A model generated the notes under the pieces. That model did no database searches and had not been told where the DNA came from. It worked only from the letters and a program-made list of their open reading frames with translations. This document shows, piece by piece, positions 1 to 6,904 of a stretch of 12,801 nt of DNA. A program made the translations under genes and the position numbers. Position 1 is the first letter of the stretch, and every line of letters begins with the position of its first letter. The stretch comes from Bacteroidales bacterium (GTDB lineage Bacteria > Bacteroidota > Bacteroidia > Bacteroidales > Muribaculaceae), in contig SFJG01000058.1 of the NCBI GenBank assembly GCA_004555955.1, positions 1 to 12,801 of the forward strand. The letters run 5' to 3'.

Positions 1-4
1 CCCC

Positions 5-39
5 TTACCTCTCACCTCTTACCTCTTACCCCTTACCTC
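5..39. repeat. 7-bp tandem repeat, five units of TTACCTC
   Basis: Five consecutive 7-bp units are readable: TTACCTC (5-11), TCACCTC (12-18), TTACCTC (19-25), TTACCCC (26-32) and TTACCTC (33-39). They are flanked by CCCC before and CCC after. The array may continue beyond the left edge. It is pure pyrimidine on this strand apart from one A per unit. It lies about 35 bp upstream of the promoter of the first gene, so a change in copy number would alter upstream spacing but not the core promoter. Confidence 0.85.
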
Positions 40-73
40 CCCATGTTAAAAATGGTAAATATACCACATTAGA

Positions 74-105
74 CTTGTATTTTACCAATTCTTGCTTTAT
101 CTTTG
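74..105 (+). promoter_or_regulatory. Bacteroidota-type promoter for the 137-1381 gene trio
   Basis: CTTG at 74-77 (-33 box) is followed after 20 bp by TATCTTTG at 98-105, a full match to the Bacteroidota -7 box TAnnTTTG. The start codon of the first gene lies 31 nt further on. The same CTTG-N20-TAnnTTTG layout occurs before sufE, which supports the call. Confidence 0.75.
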
Positions 106-136
106 CCGACGAAACACAAAAATATAACTAACTACC

Positions 137-550
137 ATGAAACACAACAGGCGAATATGGCTCTTCGAGTTATGCAAGGAGTATAAGCGTCAACGCCGTG
201 AGGCAGCACTTGGCGGACAGAGTTTGGGCGAGTACGAACTCGCACGACGCGTCTTGGCTAAGGGCTGCCCCTTTTATGACGTCAGTTATGCTTATGCTCG
301 ACGCGTAGTATCGTTGATGTCGCGCGGATGTGAGTGTCCGGTCAAGGGACCGCGCCGCGCAATGTGGATTGAGATTTATGAAAAGGTAAGCGACCTTCGC
401 CAACGCTATGGAATAGGGTTGAGCGATGCGCTATGCCGAGTATTAACCGCGAGTCGAGCTTCACGCTACTTTCTATCCCAAAGCCGACTCTATCGACTGT
501 ATCTCAATGAGGAATATCATAGTTCTGACCCTCGTCGGAGTTCTCGGTAG
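137..550 (+). CDS. Small basic phage-like protein of unknown function
   Basis: This is a 137-residue, Arg-rich, soluble protein with no signal peptide or membrane segment. I do not recognise a named family. A motif appears twice. Around residues 38-60, an RVL stretch is followed by PFYDVSYAYARRVV. Around residues 101-124, a second RVL stretch is followed by SRYFLSQSRLYRLYL. In both, RVL precedes an aromatic pair, a hydrophobic residue, Ser and a helix with Arg. From memory, small proteins with a similar motif (aromatic-hydrophobic-Ser, then a basic helix) occur in Bacteroidales prophages, perhaps as DNA-binding or virion-associated proteins. It is the first gene of a three-gene operon behind a good promoter. 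Its last 44 bp overlap the next gene in another frame, which is typical of compact phage gene blocks. The start at 137 is the first ATG after the promoter. The coding status is likely; the function is open. Confidence 0.7.
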   Translation: MKHNRRIWLFELCKEYKRQRREAALGGQSLGEYELARRVLAKGCPFYDVSYAYARRVVSLMSRGCECPVKGPRRAMWIEIYEKVSDLRQRYGIGLSDALCRVLTASRASRYFLSQSRLYRLYLNEEYHSSDPRRSSR

Positions 551-968
551 TGCGATTCTGACGGGATGCCGAAGTCGCCGACAGGCGGTTGCGGAGACAG
601 CAAGAGCCGACACAGTAGCGGTGTCGAGCAGCAGTCGAGCGACCGTGGTCGACGTAGCCGATTCGACGGCGCAGGATATGGTTGTTACGCGCATCGAATA
701 CTATCCGCCCGACAGTGCCGGACGGTCTGCCGTCAAGGCAGTAAGTCGCGCCAGGCTGACGTCGCATAGACGCACTTCGGGGATGGTGCAAGCTACATCG
801 GTCGAGACCGACTCGCTGCGAGCGACGACCGCGACAACACGCAGCGAGCACGTAGAGGTCGAGCCACGCCGTCCGTTGAGACTGAAAATTGGGTTGATTT
901 TAGTATTAACGTTTATAATTATAATATCATGGAAAATATTCAAAACACTGAAAAGCAAGACTTTGTAG
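507..968 (+). CDS. Lipoprotein with C-terminal membrane anchor (candidate unimolecular spanin)
   Basis: The protein has 153 residues. Residues 1-21 are a lipoprotein signal peptide: Arg2, a hydrophobic core, and lipobox LTGC with lipidated Cys21. Residues 22-126 form a Ser/Thr/Ala/Val/Arg-rich, probably extended region. Residues 128-145 are one strongly hydrophobic helix (IGLILVLTFIIII), followed by a Lys-rich tail (Lys143, 146, 149, 151) that should stay in the cytoplasm. If Cys21 is sorted to the outer membrane, the chain would span the periplasm, linked to both membranes. This is the topology of unimolecular phage spanins such as T1 gp11, which fuse the two membranes at lysis. The start is fixed by the signal peptide even though it overlaps the previous gene by 44 bp. 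The next gene begins inside its 3' end. Alternatively it is an ordinary envelope lipoprotein of unknown role. The topology is visible in the sequence; the lysis role is inference. Confidence 0.75.
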   Translation: MRNIIVLTLVGVLGSAILTGCRSRRQAVAETARADTVAVSSSSRATVVDVADSTAQDMVVTRIEYYPPDSAGRSAVKAVSRARLTSHRRTSGMVQATSVETDSLRATTATTRSEHVEVEPRRPLRLKIGLILVLTFIIIISWKIFKTLKSKTL

Positions 969-1381
969 TAGTAACGATGGCAGTCGACATGGATTCGATA
1001 GTCGACCAAATGAGTGCCGAAAGTTCTTACCTTGAGCGCCTCAGCGAAGAGCGTCCGCCGCGAGCCGTGTCAACCGACGACCGTGCCCTACTCGCGCTCT
1101 ATGTCGACGACGCCATATGCGATATCGCGGTAAAGATAGCAGCCTACGTCGACCCGTCGTTTCGCGCGCCGACAGCCGACAAGAAAGAACTGCCGCTGCG
1201 CATCCCCGTCGAATGCGAGCACAAAGAAATGCTCATCCACACCGACCTTGAGAGTGCCGTTGTGGCGCACTCCTTCTCGCGACTCTACAAGCCCTCGGGG
1301 AAAGTAGCGGAATTCTACGAGCACCGATTTCTCTCGCTCGTCAACCGCATCCGTCGCATCCTGTGTGTGCCGGTGCGATAA
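929..1381 (+). CDS. Small acidic phage-like protein, unknown function
   Basis: The protein has 150 residues and no signal peptide or membrane helix. The N-terminal part is acidic: a beta-like segment DFVVVTMAVDMDSIVDQM, then Glu/Ser-rich helices. An Asp/Ala-rich helix (LLALYVDDAICDIAVKI) follows in the middle, and the C-terminus is a basic helix (FLSLVNRIRRIL). From memory, the order of beta strand, two helices and basic C-terminal helix resembles small proteins of Bacteroidales prophage structural blocks, possibly head-tail adaptors, but no diagnostic motif settles this. It overlaps the lipoprotein gene by 40 bp and is the last gene of the trio. An alternative start at 977 (Met17) would remove the overlap and give 134 residues. 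I keep 929 because the predicted first strand begins before Met17. It ends 9 bp from the end of the convergent glycosyltransferase gene. Confidence 0.65.
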   Translation: MENIQNTEKQDFVVVTMAVDMDSIVDQMSAESSYLERLSEERPPRAVSTDDRALLALYVDDAICDIAVKIAAYVDPSFRAPTADKKELPLRIPVECEHKEMLIHTDLESAVVAHSFSRLYKPSGKVAEFYEHRFLSLVNRIRRILCVPVR

Positions 1382-1390
1382 TAGCCGATG

Positions 1391-2395
1391 CTACAACTTG
1401 TCGTAGGTTTTTTTCCGGCGCAGATAGTATGCCGTAATGATGTTTTTTCGGAAGCAGGCGAAGTCGCATTCAATCGAGCGGAAAGGCTGCGTACCGTCGT
1501 AGCGGTGGCGTTGGCGACTGAAGTCGCGATGCGCTTGCCAAACGGCTTTAGCGTTGGCAAAGTCCATCTTCGCAATAAACATAGCCCATGCCAGTGTGTC
1601 GTAGAGGCGACGGGTAAAGAGCACCCAACGCCCGCGGCGCACCGGCAAATTTTTATAGAGAAGAAACAGGTTGTTGCGGAAGTTCAGATAAGTCTTGCGC
1701 GGATTCGAAGCCGGAAGGCTACCGCCGCCGAGGTGATATACAGACGACTGAGGCACCACGCGGATGCTGTAGCCCTTTCGGTGGATGCGCCAACAGAGGT
1801 CGATTTCCTCCATATGTGCAAAAAAGTCCTTGTCAAGACCGCCGACTTTCAGGAAAATGTCGGTGCGGACAAACAGGGCGGCACCGGTAGCCCAAAAGAC
1901 CTCAATGGGGTCGTCGTACTGCCCGTTGTCGGTCTCGACGGAGTCGAAAATGCGACCGCGGCAGTATGGGTATCCGTGCTTGTCGAGAAATCCACCGCAA
2001 GCGCCGGCATATTCGAATTTCGATCGGTCGGCATCGGAGAGAATCTTCGGCTGGCATGCGGCGACCTCGCTATTCGCTTCCATGTAGTCGTATAGCGGTT
2101 TCAGCCAGCCTTCGCTGACGGCAACGTCAGAATTGAGGAGCACGCTGTAGCGGTAGTCGAGTTGCGCGAGTGCACGGTTGTAGCCTTCGGCAAAGCCGTA
2201 GTTTTCGCTGAATTGCAACAACTTAACACTCGGAAATTCGTTGCGCACGATTTCGACCGAAGCGTCGGTACTACCGTTGTCGACCACAACGACGTCAGCC
2301 AGGGCGTCGTCGTTGTTGGCAACAACCGACGGGAGATAGCGGCGCAGCAGTTCGGCGCCGTTCCAATTGAGAATGATGACACCTATAGGATTCAT
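1391..2395 (-). CDS. Family 2 glycosyltransferase
   Basis: This 334-residue enzyme has a GT-A fold and transfers a sugar from a nucleotide donor, probably onto a cell-envelope glycan or lipid acceptor at the inner face of the cytoplasmic membrane. Visible GT2 motifs are the first strand VIILNWNG (6-13), the nucleotide-binding VVVVDNGSTD (35-44), LLNSDV (86-91) at the metal-binding DXD position, ATGAALFVR (169-177), and the catalytic-loop block EEIDLCWRIHRKG (196-208). This pattern is typical of the rhamnosyl/mannosyl-type WcaA-like group; the actual sugar cannot be read. An in-frame ATG at 2452 would overlap the upstream acyltransferase gene by 43 bp. The ATG at 2395 places Met three residues before the first strand and leaves a 14-bp gap, so it is chosen. 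It is the last gene of the minus-strand operon, directly after an acyltransferase gene, which suggests a joint role in glycolipid assembly. Confidence 0.9.
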   Translation of the reverse strand: MNPIGVIILNWNGAELLRRYLPSVVANNDDALADVVVVDNGSTDASVEIVRNEFPSVKLLQFSENYGFAEGYNRALAQLDYRYSVLLNSDVAVSEGWLKPLYDYMEANSEVAACQPKILSDADRSKFEYAGACGGFLDKHGYPYCRGRIFDSVETDNGQYDDPIEVFWATGAALFVRTDIFLKVGGLDKDFFAHMEEIDLCWRIHRKGYSIRVVPQSSVYHLGGGSLPASNPRKTYLNFRNNLFLLYKNLPVRRGRWVLFTRRLYDTLAWAMFIAKMDFANAKAVWQAHRDFSRQRHRYDGTQPFRSIECDFACFRKNIITAYYLRRKKTYDKL

Positions 2396-2409
2396 TGTAA
2401 AAGAGACTC

Positions 2410-3303
2410 TTAGTGTTTCGGGCGGCGCCAGCGGTTGTGCGACCACAGCCAAATTTCGGGTTGGCGTCGTATGTTTTGTTCCAGTTGACGAGCAAAAGTG
2501 TCGGTGATTTCGTATTCACGGGTTGCCGCGGCACTATCGGCAATTTTGACCAATTTAATGGTGTAATGGCCGCGCGAGGTTTTTTCGACGTCGAAGACCA
2601 TCACCGCCGGGTCGAGTTTTCTGAGAATCAACTCCGTACCGGTAATAAACGGCGTTGGTTGCCCCAAAAATTCCACGCTGTGATGCCCGTCGTTGTGGCT
2701 GGGCTTTTGGTCGGAGATAAAACCGGTTACATATCCCCCGGTACCGCGAAAGCGTAACAGAGTACGAAGCACGTTAGTTTTCGGAATCGAAACAGTGTTG
2801 AAACGGCTTCGTAGCCTAAAGTAGAACTCGTCGAACCACTTGTTTCGAAGCGGTCGATAGACCTGCGAGAACTGCACGTTTTCGCCGAAATCGCCCCAGA
2901 GCACGATGCTGGTAAGCCACTCCCAGTTGCCGAAATGGGCAGCATAGACAGCCACCGAACGGCCCTGTCGGACGTATTCTTCAATCTGCTCGCAGCCGAC
3001 GAAACGCATGTGCTGACGCATTTCTTCTTCGCTGATATGCAGCAACTTGACAGTTTCGACAAACGTGTCGCAGAAGTGGTGATAAAACTTGTCGACAATC
3101 TCGCGGCGCTCGCGTTCGGACTTCTCCGGGAACGAAGCGTTGATATTTGCTTCGACGATACGGCGGCGGTAGCGCGCCACGCGGTGAACCACAAAACAGA
3201 GGCAGTCGCTAACGACATAAAGTGCGCCGAAGGGCAGATGCGCCAATCCGTGGAGGAGCGCATTCAGTGGAGAATAAACTATTTTTTCAACAATTTTATT
3301 CAT
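2410..3303 (-). CDS. LpxL/HtrB-type lysophospholipid (lipid A) acyltransferase
   Basis: This 297-residue member of the LPLAT superfamily should add a secondary acyl chain to lipid A or a related lipid at the inner membrane. The catalytic H(X4)E motif is His123-FGNW-Glu128, in AAHFGNWEW. VYRPLRN (148-154) and ISDQKPS (196-202) are the other usual LpxL blocks, and the C-terminus ends with WLWSHNRWRRPKH, matching the family's W-x-H-x-R-W-K ending. The N-terminal 40 residues are hydrophobic with basic flanks and probably anchor it to the membrane. The length is close to the usual 290-310. The start codon overlaps the mtaB stop in an ATGA junction, so translation is probably coupled. The glycosyltransferase gene follows after 14 bp. 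Whether the target is lipid A or an aminolipid cannot be told from sequence alone. Confidence 0.9.
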   Translation of the reverse strand: MNKIVEKIVYSPLNALLHGLAHLPFGALYVVSDCLCFVVHRVARYRRRIVEANINASFPEKSERERREIVDKFYHHFCDTFVETVKLLHISEEEMRQHMRFVGCEQIEEYVRQGRSVAVYAAHFGNWEWLTSIVLWGDFGENVQFSQVYRPLRNKWFDEFYFRLRSRFNTVSIPKTNVLRTLLRFRGTGGYVTGFISDQKPSHNDGHHSVEFLGQPTPFITGTELILRKLDPAVMVFDVEKTSRGHYTIKLVKIADSAAATREYEITDTFARQLEQNIRRQPEIWLWSHNRWRRPKH

Positions 3304-4616
3304 GGTAATTTGCCAATTATTGTATCGTCAGAGCCTTTCGCCTTGACGAGTTGAACGGGGACGACGGTATTGAAAAGTAGCGGGTCAGCATCGACTTCCA
3401 CGCGCAAGTAGTTGTCGGTAAAGCCGTGCATAGTCGCACCGTGGAGCGTATGCTCAAACAGCACGGGTCGGGTTTCGCCGAGCGCAGAGTCGATAAAAGC
3501 CGAGAGTTTTCGGTCGCTGAGCGCCATCATGCGGCGAGTGCGCTCGTGACGCTCTTGAGGCGAAACGACGTAGTCGATGTTGAGCGCCTGAGTGTTGGGG
3601 CGCTCGGAGTAGGTAAACACGTGAAGGCGCGTGATGTCGAGTCCGGCGATGAATTCGTAAGAGTCTTCGAAGCGCTCGGGCGTCTCGCCGCGCATTCCGG
3701 TAATTAGGTCGACACCGATAAACGCGTCGGGCATCACCTCGCGGATACGCGAAATCTTGTCGGCAAAGAGGGCGCGGTCGTAATGGCGACGCATGAGGCG
3801 AAGCACCTCATCGTTGCCCGACTGCAACGGTATGTGGAAATGAGGCATAAACCGCTTGGATTCAGCCACAAAACGAATGGTGTCGTCGGTCAGCAAGTCT
3901 GGTTCAATCGACGAAATGCGGTAGCGTTCGATGCCGTCGACCTCGTCGAGAGCCCTTGCAAGGTCGAAGAACGTGCCTTTCGAGAATTTGCCGAAATCGC
4001 CGATGTTGACGCCTGTGATGACGATTTCTTTGCCACCTTCGGCGGCTACGCGGCGTGTCTGCTCGACCAAGTCGTCGATGTTTCCGCTGCGACTCCGACC
4101 GCGGGCACGTGGAATGGTGCAATAACTGCAATAGTAGTCGCATCCGTCTTGAACCTTTAGGAAATAGCGAGTGCGGTCGCCACGCGAACACGAGGGAATG
4201 AACCTGTTCATGTCTTTGAGGGGCGTAACTTTCGTCACCGGACGGCGGTCGGCATACCATTGCTCGACGAAGTCGACGATTTCGCCTTTTTGGTCGTTGC
4301 CGACGACGATGTCGACGCCGTCGATTTTCGCCACCTCTTCGCTCCGCAGTTGCGCATAACAGCCCGTAACAACGATAACGGCGTCGGGGTTTTCCTTTGC
4401 AATCTTGCGAATCTCCTGGCGGCACTTCTTGTTGGCAAGTTCGGTGACCGTACAGGTATTGATTATGCAAATGTCGGGGTGCTCATCAGCCGTTGCCGTG
4501 CGTACGCCCTTTTCTGCCAAGAGTTTACCGATGGTCGACGTCTCGGCAAAGTTAAGTTTGCACCCAAGCGTGACAAACTTGGCTGTAAGATTTCCGAATA
4601 TGGTGTTGTCTATCAT
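3300..4616 (-). CDS. mtaB: tRNA threonylcarbamoyladenosine (t6A37) methylthiotransferase MtaB
   Basis: This 438-residue radical-SAM methylthiotransferase converts t6A at tRNA position 37 to ms2t6A. The N-terminal MTTase domain carries the three cluster cysteines: Cys19 in TLGCKLNFAE, Cys55 in NTCTV and Cys86 in VTGCYAQ. The radical-SAM cluster is Cys159, Cys163 and Cys166 in GCDYYCSYCTIPRARG. A short TRAM-like RNA-binding end (around DNYLRVEVDADPLL) closes the protein. GCK(L/V)N followed by xxE separates the MtaB group (B. subtilis YqeV) from MiaB and RimO, so I favour MtaB. An in-frame ATG at 4679 would run into the upstream purF-like gene. The ATG at 4616 leaves a 17-bp gap and puts Cys19 at a normal distance from the start. 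Its stop overlaps the acyltransferase start by 4 bp, within the same operon. Confidence 0.92.
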   Translation of the reverse strand: MIDNTIFGNLTAKFVTLGCKLNFAETSTIGKLLAEKGVRTATADEHPDICIINTCTVTELANKKCRQEIRKIAKENPDAVIVVTGCYAQLRSEEVAKIDGVDIVVGNDQKGEIVDFVEQWYADRRPVTKVTPLKDMNRFIPSCSRGDRTRYFLKVQDGCDYYCSYCTIPRARGRSRSGNIDDLVEQTRRVAAEGGKEIVITGVNIGDFGKFSKGTFFDLARALDEVDGIERYRISSIEPDLLTDDTIRFVAESKRFMPHFHIPLQSGNDEVLRLMRRHYDRALFADKISRIREVMPDAFIGVDLITGMRGETPERFEDSYEFIAGLDITRLHVFTYSERPNTQALNIDYVVSPQERHERTRRMMALSDRKLSAFIDSALGETRPVLFEHTLHGATMHGFTDNYLRVEVDADPLLFNTVVPVQLVKAKGSDDTIIGKLP

Positions 4617-4633
4617 ACTGTCGGTGTAACTGA

Positions 4634-6040
4634 CTAAAACTTGCCGGAGCCGTCGAAGCAATGCGTACACAACTTGCATTTCGGCAGCCCGATAGCGTTC
4701 ACAAGAGTTGATATCGTATTGAATTTCAGCGAAGTAAGCCCAAGACGGCGGCGAATTTCCTCGACCATACGGTTGTATTGTTCGGTTCCTTCGGTGGCAT
4801 ACTTGTCGAGGTCTTTCGAATCATCGCCTTCGAAGTCGCGTATGATGCGCCGCGTAATGAGTTCCATGTCGCTCTTCGAGGCGGTAAATCCGATGAACGG
4901 GCAACCGTAGACCAACGGAGGACACGCAATGCGCATATGCACCTCACGGGCACCGCAGTCGAACAGCACGCGCACGTTGTCGCGCAACTGTGTTCCGCGA
5001 ACAATCGAATCGTCGCAGAACAGGAGGCGTTTGCCCTCGAGCATTTCGCGATTGGGGATAAGTTTCATCTTAGCCACCAAGTCGCGCATAGACTGGTTTG
5101 CCGGCGTAAAACTTCTGGGCCAGGTCGGCGTATATTTCGAAATAGCGCGGTGATAAGGCACACCTTTACCTTCGGCATAGCCTAATGCCATCCCCACTCC
5201 GGAGTCGGGGATACCGCATACGCAGTCGACATCGCTGTCGTCGTGTCTGCCCATAGCCAGACCGCAGCGGAAACGCGCCGCCTCGACGTTTACGCCCTCG
5301 TAGCTCGACGTCGGGAAGCCGTAGTAGACCCACAAAAACGAGCAAATCTGCATCTCGTTGCCCGGCGCTTTGAGTTGCTCGACGCCATCGGCGGTAATAC
5401 GGACAATTTCGCCCGGCCCGAGGTCGCGCACCACCGAGTAACCCAGGTTGGGAAACGACGTCGACTCGCTCGACACGGCGAATGCACCTTCGCGCTTGCC
5501 TATGACAACCGGCGTACGCCCCATACGGTCGCGGGCGGCAATGATGCCGTCGGGCGTCAAAAGCATCAGCGAGCACGAGCCTTTTATCTTGTCGTAGACG
5601 TGTCCGATGCCGTCGACGTAGTCTTTTCCGGTGATTATCAGAAGGGCTACAAGTTCCGTTTGATTGATTTTACCGCCGCTCAACTCGGCAAAATGCCTAC
5701 CCGAGCCTAAAAGTTCGCGCTCAATTTCGTCGACGTTGTTAATCTTGCCGACGGTAACGATGGCAAAACGCCCGAGATGCGAGTTGATGGTAATCGGCTG
5801 GGGGTCGGTGTCGCTGATAATGCCGATGCCCGAGTTGCCGGAGAATTTGCCTAATTCCGCCTCAAACTTTGTCCGGAAATAGGTGCTTTCGAGATTGTGA
5901 ATCGAGCGGATAATGCCGCGTTCGCTGTCGTAGGTTGCCATACCTCCGCGGCGCGTTCCCAAGTGGGAGTTATAATCCGTGCCGTAGAATAGGTCTGCTT
6001 TGCATTCGGTTTTCGAGATAGTACCAAAAAATCCGCCCAT
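4634..6040 (-). CDS. PurF-like amidophosphoribosyltransferase paralogue lacking the nucleophilic Cys
   Basis: The 468 residues cover both PurF domains. The N-terminal Ntn glutaminase domain (about 1-220) starts MGGFFGT where genuine PurF has CGVFGI after processing, so the nucleophile that hydrolyses glutamine is Gly. HRGQE is likewise replaced by HLGTRRGG. The C-terminal PRTase domain (about 250-440) looks intact: IPDSGVGMALGYAEGKG (277-293) and the PRPP loop FCDDSIVRGTQ (341-351). Cys233, Cys380, Cys458 and Cys461 match the order of the four Fe-S ligands of B. subtilis PurF. From memory, near-identical proteins are widespread in Bacteroidales beside a normal purF, often annotated as amidophosphoribosyltransferase. 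It could use free ammonia, bind PRPP as a sensor, or have another role; glutamine-dependent activity is unlikely. It is first in the minus-strand operon, behind a TAnnTTTG box at 6071-6078. Confidence 0.88.
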   Translation of the reverse strand: MGGFFGTISKTECKADLFYGTDYNSHLGTRRGGMATYDSERGIIRSIHNLESTYFRTKFEAELGKFSGNSGIGIISDTDPQPITINSHLGRFAIVTVGKINNVDEIERELLGSGRHFAELSGGKINQTELVALLIITGKDYVDGIGHVYDKIKGSCSLMLLTPDGIIAARDRMGRTPVVIGKREGAFAVSSESTSFPNLGYSVVRDLGPGEIVRITADGVEQLKAPGNEMQICSFLWVYYGFPTSSYEGVNVEAARFRCGLAMGRHDDSDVDCVCGIPDSGVGMALGYAEGKGVPYHRAISKYTPTWPRSFTPANQSMRDLVAKMKLIPNREMLEGKRLLFCDDSIVRGTQLRDNVRVLFDCGAREVHMRIACPPLVYGCPFIGFTASKSDMELITRRIIRDFEGDDSKDLDKYATEGTEQYNRMVEEIRRRLGLTSLKFNTISTLVNAIGLPKCKLCTHCFDGSGKF

Positions 6041-6070
6041 AAAATGTCAAAGTTTTGTTGAAATCTGCCG

Positions 6071-6078
6071 CAAAATTA
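6071..6078 (-). promoter_or_regulatory. -7 box for the purF-like/mtaB operon
   Basis: On the minus strand this reads TAATTTTG, an exact TAnnTTTG, 30 nt upstream of the start at 6040. No clean TTTG lies 19-21 bp further upstream, so only the -7 half is convincing. It sits in the 82-bp divergent gap with the AlkD-like gene. On the plus strand, TAATTTAG at 6101-6108 is a one-mismatch candidate for that gene. Confidence 0.5.
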
Positions 6079-6122
6079 CTAATTTTTGTCGTAAAAACCG
6101 TAATTTAGCCGTCAAAAAGCAA

Positions 6123-6857
6123 ATGAACGAGACAACAATTCTTTGGCAAGAGGCACTGCAGGCATGCGCACGAGCAGAAAAAGCCGCAGTTCTGCAGCGA
6201 TTTTTCAAGACGGGACCGGGGGAATACGGCGAAGGCGACCGCTTTATCGGCGTGATGGTCCCCGACTCGCGGCGCGTGGCGAAAACGTTCGTCGCGGCGC
6301 CCCTCGCGGTGGTCGACGAGATGCTTTGTTCGGCGGTCCACGAGCACCGTCTTTCGGCGCTGCTCGCCCTGGTTGAACGCTATCGCCAAGCCGACAACGC
6401 CACTCGCGCCGAAATTTGCCGATTCTACCTCGCCCGGACCGACCGAATAAACAACTGGGACTTGGTCGACCTGTCGGCTCCCAAAATCGTCGGCGCCGAG
6501 GCACTTCGAACCGACAGCCTCGCCACGCTCCGCCGGCTTGCCGCATCGTCGGCTATGTGGGAGCAGCGCATCGCCGTAGTCTCGACTCTGACGCTCATTC
6601 GCGCCGACCGCCTCGCCGATGCCCTCGCCATCGTCGAGCCATTGCTCTACCACTCGCACGACCTTATGCGAAAAGCCAACGGGTGGATGCTTCGCGAAGT
6701 GGGCAAGCGCAACCTCACGGTGCTGACCGGCGTGCTCGACCGTTATGCCCCGTCGCTACCGCGTACGACCCTCCGCTACGCCATCGAACGGCTCGACCCC
6801 GTCAGCCGAAAACACTACATGTCGTTGCGGTTTTCCGAGCCTGTACTTGACATTTAG
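6123..6857 (+). CDS. AlkD-like DNA alkylation repair protein (DNA glycosylase)
   Basis: The 244-residue, all-helical HEAT-like-repeat protein belongs to the AlkC/AlkD family, which removes bulky or positively charged alkylated bases (such as N3- and N7-alkylpurines) without flipping the base. The signature block NNWDLVDLSAPKIVG (110-124) gives Trp112 and Asp116, matching Trp109 and Asp113 of B. cereus AlkD. WEQR at 146-149 gives Arg149 at the place of Arg148. HDLMRKANGWMLREVGK (179-195) is the conserved last repeat. All three active-site residues are present, so it should be active. An in-frame ATG at 6000 lies inside the divergent purF-like gene. The ATG at 6123 starts at the normal family N-terminus and is chosen. 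The stop falls within the sufE promoter region, but sufE has its own -7 box. Confidence 0.9.
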   Translation: MNETTILWQEALQACARAEKAAVLQRFFKTGPGEYGEGDRFIGVMVPDSRRVAKTFVAAPLAVVDEMLCSAVHEHRLSALLALVERYRQADNATRAEICRFYLARTDRINNWDLVDLSAPKIVGAEALRTDSLATLRRLAASSAMWEQRIAVVSTLTLIRADRLADALAIVEPLLYHSHDLMRKANGWMLREVGKRNLTVLTGVLDRYAPSLPRTTLRYAIERLDPVSRKHYMSLRFSEPVLDI

Positions 6858-6877
6858 TTCAAAATATAGTATTTTTG
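6846..6877 (+). promoter_or_regulatory. Bacteroidota-type promoter for sufE
   Basis: CTTG at 6846-6849, inside the last codons of the AlkD-like gene, is followed after 20 bp by TATTTTTG at 6870-6877 (a TAnnTTTG match). The sufE start lies 27 nt downstream. Box order and spacing are the same as in the promoter at 74-105. Confidence 0.7.
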
Positions 6878-6904
6878 CATTCTTAAAAGTAAATATTTTA
6901 TACA

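Noticed and set aside
1391..1414. Weak hairpin CTAC/GTAG followed by seven T as a terminator of the phage-like trio
   Set aside because: The stem has only four pairs and lies inside the end of the convergent glycosyltransferase gene. It is too weak to call.
1388..2095. Plus-strand open frame antisense to the glycosyltransferase gene (235 codons)
   Set aside because: No recognisable domain, while the minus strand encodes a complete GT2 enzyme. It is a mirror of the codon pattern.
6000..6122. Upstream in-frame start for the AlkD-like gene at 6000
   Set aside because: It would begin inside the divergent purF-like gene and cross that operon's promoter. The ATG at 6123 matches the family N-terminus.
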